From Megaleporinus macrocephalus (taxonomy: Eukaryota > Chordata > Actinopteri > Characiformes > Anostomidae), in contig CM038703.1 of the NCBI GenBank assembly GCA_021613375.1, forward strand, positions 23,424,194 to 23,488,193: DNA of 64,000 bases. Reading direction: 5' to 3'. A model generated the notes under the pieces. It was not told the DNA's origin and ran no database searches. It saw only the letters and a list, made by a program, of their open reading frames with translations. The translations under genes and the position numbers were made by a program. Below are positions 59,390-64,000 of this stretch, one piece after another; the first letter of the stretch is position 1; the number at the start of each line of letters is the position of its first letter.

Positions 59390-60240
59390 TCAGAGTCAAT
59401 AGGAGTCAGATGACCCATTTGCAATGCTTTTAATGCTTTCAGAGCAGTGAAAAAACAATAATATCCGTGAGGCCAGGAAAGTCCACTGGAATCGGGAGAG
59501 GAGGACCTGGGGAAGCTGAGAGCAGACCCGTGGAGCTGGGCTTCTAGGTGGAGCTGGGGAACCAGAACCGATAACGAGGATGTCCCAGTGTGTGTGGGCT
59601 CCAGGTGAGGCCTGCGTGGACAGATTAGAGCAGCGCGTCTAATGGCGACTTTAAATGACTGCGCAGCGTAAACTAAAGAGTCCCTTGTGGATGGTCGGCA
59701 GGGCCGGGAAAATATACTGCACAGTGAAACGTAATAGTCTTAATAAAGGTACCGGATGTGAGTCACGAGTCCGTGGGGACGCTGACCTCCTTCTTTGGTG
59801 TCTGCAGCCAGGAGGCTCAGCCGACTGGAGGTAAGCGTGGAGGCTGGAGCAGAGGTCTGCTGGTTCTCTCAGGTTCCAGGAAGGTTGGTAGGACCCCGCT
59901 GTAGAAAGGCCAAGCTTGGTGAACCTAGGAATAGACCTTGGAAAAGCACACCGACCCAGAGACCACGGAACTGGTAAGAACTGAAAGTAACGCCACATGC
60001 CGAGGCTAGCGTGTGGCTGGCTTTTATGCCGTGTGCTAATGAGTTGTTGCCGCTAGTGCTTATAGGATGCAGGTGTGCGTGATGGGTAGTCATTGCGATG
60101 TGCCGGGTGCAGAGCGTGTATGTGTAGCTTGTCATGGTGATGTAGGAAGCGTGTGTGGGTGTCCTAGGCTACCTTAGTAGACGGGTGACTGCGACCGCGT
60201 GACTCGGCGAGCTGTGGGGCTCAGTTTCAGGTCACAGTTT
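59390..60240. mobile_element. GC-rich repeat-like block, LTR- or retroelement-derived
   Basis: Sharp rise in GC with fish-repeat texture: CCGTGTGCTAATGAGTTG, GCAGGTGTGCGTGATGG, AGCGTGTGTGGGTG and CGTGACTCGGCGAGCTG. No open frame fits a gene, and one strand has CAG/GT words mimicking splice sites. The class cannot be fixed without a repeat library; a CpG-type promoter is the alternative. Confidence 0.4.
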
Positions 60241-60377
60241 TAAACTAATTTTATCAACACACACAAAAGTCACCAGCTCATGGCTCATGTTTAAATAACA
60301 CACTTTTAGAACAATTTGGAAACTGATATAACCTAGTTAGCACATCTTTGCAGAACATAATTATACTTACTAATTAC

Positions 60378-60424
60378 TTAATAATTAATGCACTTAATGC
60401 ATTTAATGCACTTAATAATTAATG
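60378..60424. repeat. short direct repeat CTTAATAATTAATGC around palindromic core
   Basis: CTTAATAATTAATGC occurs twice, separated by ACTTAATGCATTTAATGCA. AT-rich local duplication. Confidence 0.7.
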
Positions 60425-60839
60425 CCACTAACCACTAAAACATAAAAAAGACAGAAATTGTTATTTAACACCAAAGTATCAGTATTGGTTTTGAGGCGGT
60501 GCATGTTTTTAACTGTAGGTCTGGTTTACATACACCTTTCTCACATTTTCCAAGGTCACCTTAAACAGAAATCAACTCAAAAAGTAAATTCATAAATTAG
60601 ATCATAATCCCGCCAAGCCAATAGTTTCAAACTATCAAAGCATCTAGTTATGCACAGCACATGGAACCTTTAAGCATTTTCCTGACAATATTCAAAATAT
60701 ACAATGGTATCCAAATCAAACCACTATTCAGTACAAGTGGCCATGGAAGCAGTGACTATTTAGTAAGAATTTTGATTTAGTTGAAATGAATTCCTCATCA
60801 CTCTTAAGATTCCATTAGGAGACTGTGAGGTGTAGAGTT

Positions 60840-61230
60840 TTAATGTTGTTTCAGGAAGTTTACTTTATCATCATTTTTGACAGCAACCTGCAAGATTATG
60901 CTGGAGAGGGAAGGGATATGTTGTAGTGCTGCAGTCAAGATCACAAGAAGCAAGTCCAAGTCAAGTCAAAGCAGTTTTAGACATTATGTTATCACATCAC
61001 AGTTACTGCATTCTGTAGAATTCTGATACTGCTGTCACACATCTTTGAGATTTCTCTCTGCAACATTTTCTGTGCCACTGGCTTCCACAAAACCCCAAAG
61101 CATAACAGATTCATACCTGCACTTAACAGTTGGCAAGGTGATATTTTCTTCAAATGCTTCTACTTGGTTACACCTCAGAATGTGATTCCAGAAAGCGTTG
61201 TATTGCGTACTTCAGACAATGACATTTAAA
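60840..61230. mobile_element. possible degraded DNA transposon
   Basis: CTGTGCCACTGGCTTCCACA, CCCCAAAGCATAACAGATTC and ACAGTTGGCAAGGTGATATT then TTCTTCAAATGCTTCTA follow the word order of a common fish Tc1-like element read backwards. Too decayed to find transposase motifs. Confidence 0.38.
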
Positions 61231-61304
61231 ATGAGTTCACAATCAATATTAACTTTCTAATGTTCATTTCTAATGACTGATCTATATTTCTTTCAAACAG
61301 GTAT

Positions 61305-61435
61305 CTTCAAAATAGTAGTGAAATGTATCCCCAAAAAAAGTCAATGAAACCGGAATTTTCTACAAGTTAATTGGGAATATAGATACATGTTTTGCTTTGG
61401 ACAGCGACAATATATAAATATATACGATATATAAA
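61305..61435. mobile_element. half copy of the ATATCGTCGCTGTCCAA MITE
   Basis: GTCAATGAAACCGGAATTTT, CTACAAGTTAATT and GATACATGTTTTGCTTTGGA then CAGCGACAATATATA correspond to one half of the copy at 7552-7858. Confidence 0.6.
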
Positions 61436-63060
61436 TATATACAATATATAAGAAATATTATTATTTTTACTTATTATTGTTTTGAGTTTTGAGTATTGTA
61501 TAACTGTATGTGTTTTTTTACTTGCAATCTTCATACATACATACATATGCTTTTTTAACAATTTGAGGATTTAAAATGCCTATTGAGTCTGCAGACGTAA
61601 GCATCTTCTAATTGGTTGTTTTCAGTCACATGATTCTAATGCCACTTAGTTCAGATGGAGGTCAAGAAGCAAAAAGCAAAACGGAAGGGACAGAGGGAAG
61701 CCTGCACTGCGCCAGTTTTGATAAAATTATGAAATACCAACAGAAAAGCACAAAATATGTTGGATATGATACTGAAGTAAAATATCTACCTGCTGTCAAA
61801 CACCTTGTTGTCCAGACATCTTTCTACTAAACAAAGACCGTTATTGCGTTTTCTTTTATTGTCCTTTGGGTTAACCTAGTAACAGACATTCAATGTTGCA
61901 ACCCCTTTCCACGTCAATGTTACAGTCATTTACTTAATCTAGGTTTTAAATCTATCTCTAGTGCACACCGAGATGAACTGTGCAAGATACAAAAAAACAC
62001 AGACTCCACAAACTTCTCACAAATGCACAGAGCTAAGGTCAGCTTCTTATTCTGCTGTTTTTAGAAATTCATTCAACTATTCGGAGCTGGCCTAGACCTA
62101 CTAACCCTGTCACAAAACCAGATCACCCAAAAGACACTGTGTCATCACATGAAATAGGGCATGACTAGACTGTACCAACATCAGCGGCTCAGCCCCTGGC
62201 CCACTTTACAGGGTCACAGCCTGTCCTTCAATTCCATCGCCTTCACTATAAAGTAGAATGATTTGCCGGTAAAAACAAAAGACTTACTAAAGTGCATGAA
62301 TAATTACCAGGCAATTAAAAAATATATGCTGATATCTGGTGTGCCTATATAACCAGAACAGTGATATGCATGGTATATTATTTTATCTCCATCTGTCCCT
62401 TTCTGCCAGCTCTTACCCTCGATGCTGTTTCTGTTGCATTAAACAACATTAAACTAATTAATTTAACATAAAAAAAATCCTCATTGGTATATCTGTTGTA
62501 CCTGGCTTCTAATTAAAACACAAATAACCAAGTAAATTTGTCCTGTTCTCATTCTTAAAACATGCACTCACTAAGCACTAAATTGGTAAACCTCCTTGTG
62601 TATACACTCATTGTCCATTTCCAATTAACATATAGGCGTACTGTGTAGTTCTATAATTTCAGGCTGAACTCTATCTGCTTCTCTGCATACTGTTATTTCG
62701 TTGTGCCTCATTCTTTCAGGGACACCTACCTTCTATCTACACTGTAAAAATGGTCACTTGAATTAACCACATGTGTTAACAAGCAAATTAATTGTTCCAT
62801 AAAACACTGAATAACTAATTGGGTTATGCCTCTGTAATCCTTCTGTTTTGTTGCATACTCTGAATGTTATCCCACCTTTAGCCTGTTCATAGAGGAAGAC
62901 CATCACAAACTGTGACGGGCTATCATCTCTAAACTTTACTTCTGGACCACCAAGATGCAGATATAGTGTAATTTATTTTAAAGGTTTTAAGGCCCCAAAC
63001 GTACAGATACCAATAATGACCTTATTATTGCACAATTATCTTGTTTCAGTTTTTAAAGGT
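61436..63060. other. intergenic, no gene identified
   Basis: AT-rich. A plus-strand open stretch at 61612-61830 has no recognisable domain or splice context and is not called. Confidence 0.4.
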
Positions 63061-63094
63061 GCCACTAAGTGGTGCTCTTTCTCAACAGTCAACA

Positions 63095-63315
63095 TATACA
63101 CACCAAAAACTCCAAAAACACTGTACACACCACACACTCACAATGCACAAATACCGCACACAAACTCCACGCACATACCGCATATACATCGCATACACAT
63201 ACACCACACACCCGCAACATATGCACACCACAAACTCCACAAACACTCTACACACCACACACTCTCACAACACACACACCACATATTGTAAACACCACAT
63301 ACTCCACACGCAATG
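63095..63315 (+). repeat. degenerate CA-rich tandem repeat
   Basis: Repeats of roughly CACACCACA/CATAC/AACTCCA words. CACAAACTCCAC and the longer CTCCA(A/C)AAACACT(G/C)TACA then CACCACACACTC recur, indicating a higher-order duplication within (CA)-rich DNA. Confidence 0.75.
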
Positions 63316-63342
63316 TATAAACCAAACACTTTACAACAAAGC

Positions 63343-63560
63343 ATAGCAACCACCATGGACACCATAGCAACCACTCAGCAACACCATAGCAACTGTATAG
63401 CAGCCATCTAGCATGCCCTAGAAGCCACATCACCATGGACACCAGAGGAACCACCTAGCAACCACTTGAAACACTATATCAACCACCAAGCAACCAGCTG
63501 AAACAGCATATTAACCACCTAGCAACCACTTAGGACACCATAGCAACCATCTGGAACACA
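63343..63560 (+). repeat. TAGCAACCAC minisatellite
   Basis: About ten imperfect copies of a 15-25 bp unit built from CACCTAGCAACCACTTGAAA / CACCATAGCAACCA words. The same unit family appears at 30475-30590. Confidence 0.85.
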
Positions 63561-64000
63561 CCAAAAACTCTTTGTACCACAAAAGCTGGATCTTTTCCCT
63601 TGGTCTCTGAAGCTGTTACAGTTTTTACGACAGCTAACTAGTATTTAACAATACTTAGTTTTTTTTCCAATTGCTAACACACTAAAATGACATGCATAGC
63701 ACAATAACACACATAGAGGAAAACCTCTCAAGTCCCCAAAACTCGTTTTCTGCTTTACACACATTTTGCAATTCGAAATGGCTCTTTTTAAACGCACTGC
63801 ACACACGTCTCTGCATAACATACAACAATCTGACATAAAGTCACATATTTGCCATATCAAAACACTGCCATTCAAAATGACACTACATAAGCTAACGGGC
63901 AAACATATGTGCCACCGGGCCGAACACCTGAATAGTTAATTGTTACGATTTCAATCAGAAAGTAAGCACTGTAAAAAGACCACAGGTGAGCACCTTTTAT
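63561..64000. other. intergenic to window end, no gene identified
   Basis: No supported exon; a minus-strand open stretch (63902-63645) is Cys-rich but lacks any recognisable domain. Confidence 0.35.

Noticed and set aside
63041..63454. His/Thr-rich and Cys/Val-rich open frames on both strands
   Set aside because: Products of the degenerate CA array and the TAGCAACC minisatellite.
1..64000. CRISPR arrays, bacterial operons, phage or endogenous virus genes
   Set aside because: Nothing of the kind is visible. Spliced genes, microsatellites and fish transposons mark a vertebrate nuclear genome, and no gag/pol/env-like frames were seen.

Overview
The window looks like a stretch of a teleost fish nuclear genome. 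Coding density is low, introns are spliced GT-AG, and microsatellites are abundant ((CA)n, (GA)n, (ATT)n). There are relics of Tc1-like transposons, an L2/Rex1-type LINE and several fish-style miniature transposons. The only neuropeptide gene has the teleost LPXRFamide layout. An ostariophysan (characin, catfish or carp relative) is plausible from the peptide sequences, but this is inference.

Only two genes are recognised with confidence. At the left edge, on the minus strand, lies the 5' part of a CNC-bZIP factor of the NFE2L1/NFE2L3 type, most likely nfe2l3. It has three phase-0 exons (4653-4222, 635-534, 410-330) and a CCAAT-containing promoter at about 4.85-5.2 kb; the bZIP exon is off the left end. 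On the plus strand at 49.1-51.7 kb is npvf (gonadotropin-inhibitory hormone / LPXRFa precursor), complete in three exons and encoding 203 residues. NFE2L3 and NPVF are neighbours in the human 7p15 region, so the pair looks like conserved vertebrate synteny. The roughly 44 kb between them would be the place to look for long-range regulatory DNA. In mammals this interval also holds MIR148A, which I could not find here.

The 5-49 kb interval contains no convincing protein gene. It is a mosaic of AT-rich sequence, microsatellites, DNA-transposon relics (7.55-8.8, 20.9, 23.3-23.7 kb and others) and a composite repeat with internal tandem units (29.6-30.5 kb). It also contains several GC-richer, high-complexity blocks that look like promoters or enhancers: 10.7-11.1, 12.0-12.4 (a TALE decamer beside CCAAT), 14.6-14.8 (a perfect DR1), 18.3-18.4 (a palindrome of TGACAG and CCAAT motifs), 21.9-22.9, 24.2-24.35, 42.1-43.0 and 46.8-47.0 kb. 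A 243-bp segment at 43.2 kb recurs at 46.6 kb, and the first copy sits between 21-bp direct repeats.

The part to the right of npvf is dominated by mobile DNA. It holds a truncated LINE on the minus strand (52.8-55.3 kb) that is itself interrupted by a 592-bp terminal-inverted-repeat element. It also holds a second, inverted copy of the composite tandem repeat (55.85-56.46 kb), a fish dispersed repeat (57.3-57.5 kb), a Tc1 relic (58.5-58.9 kb), a GC-rich repeat-like block (59.4-60.2 kb) and a GCAACC-type minisatellite (63.35-63.56 kb). Among these, a minus-strand open segment at 58.3-58.1 kb has an acceptor site, a stop codon and a close AATAAA. It may be the last exon of a gene I do not recognise.
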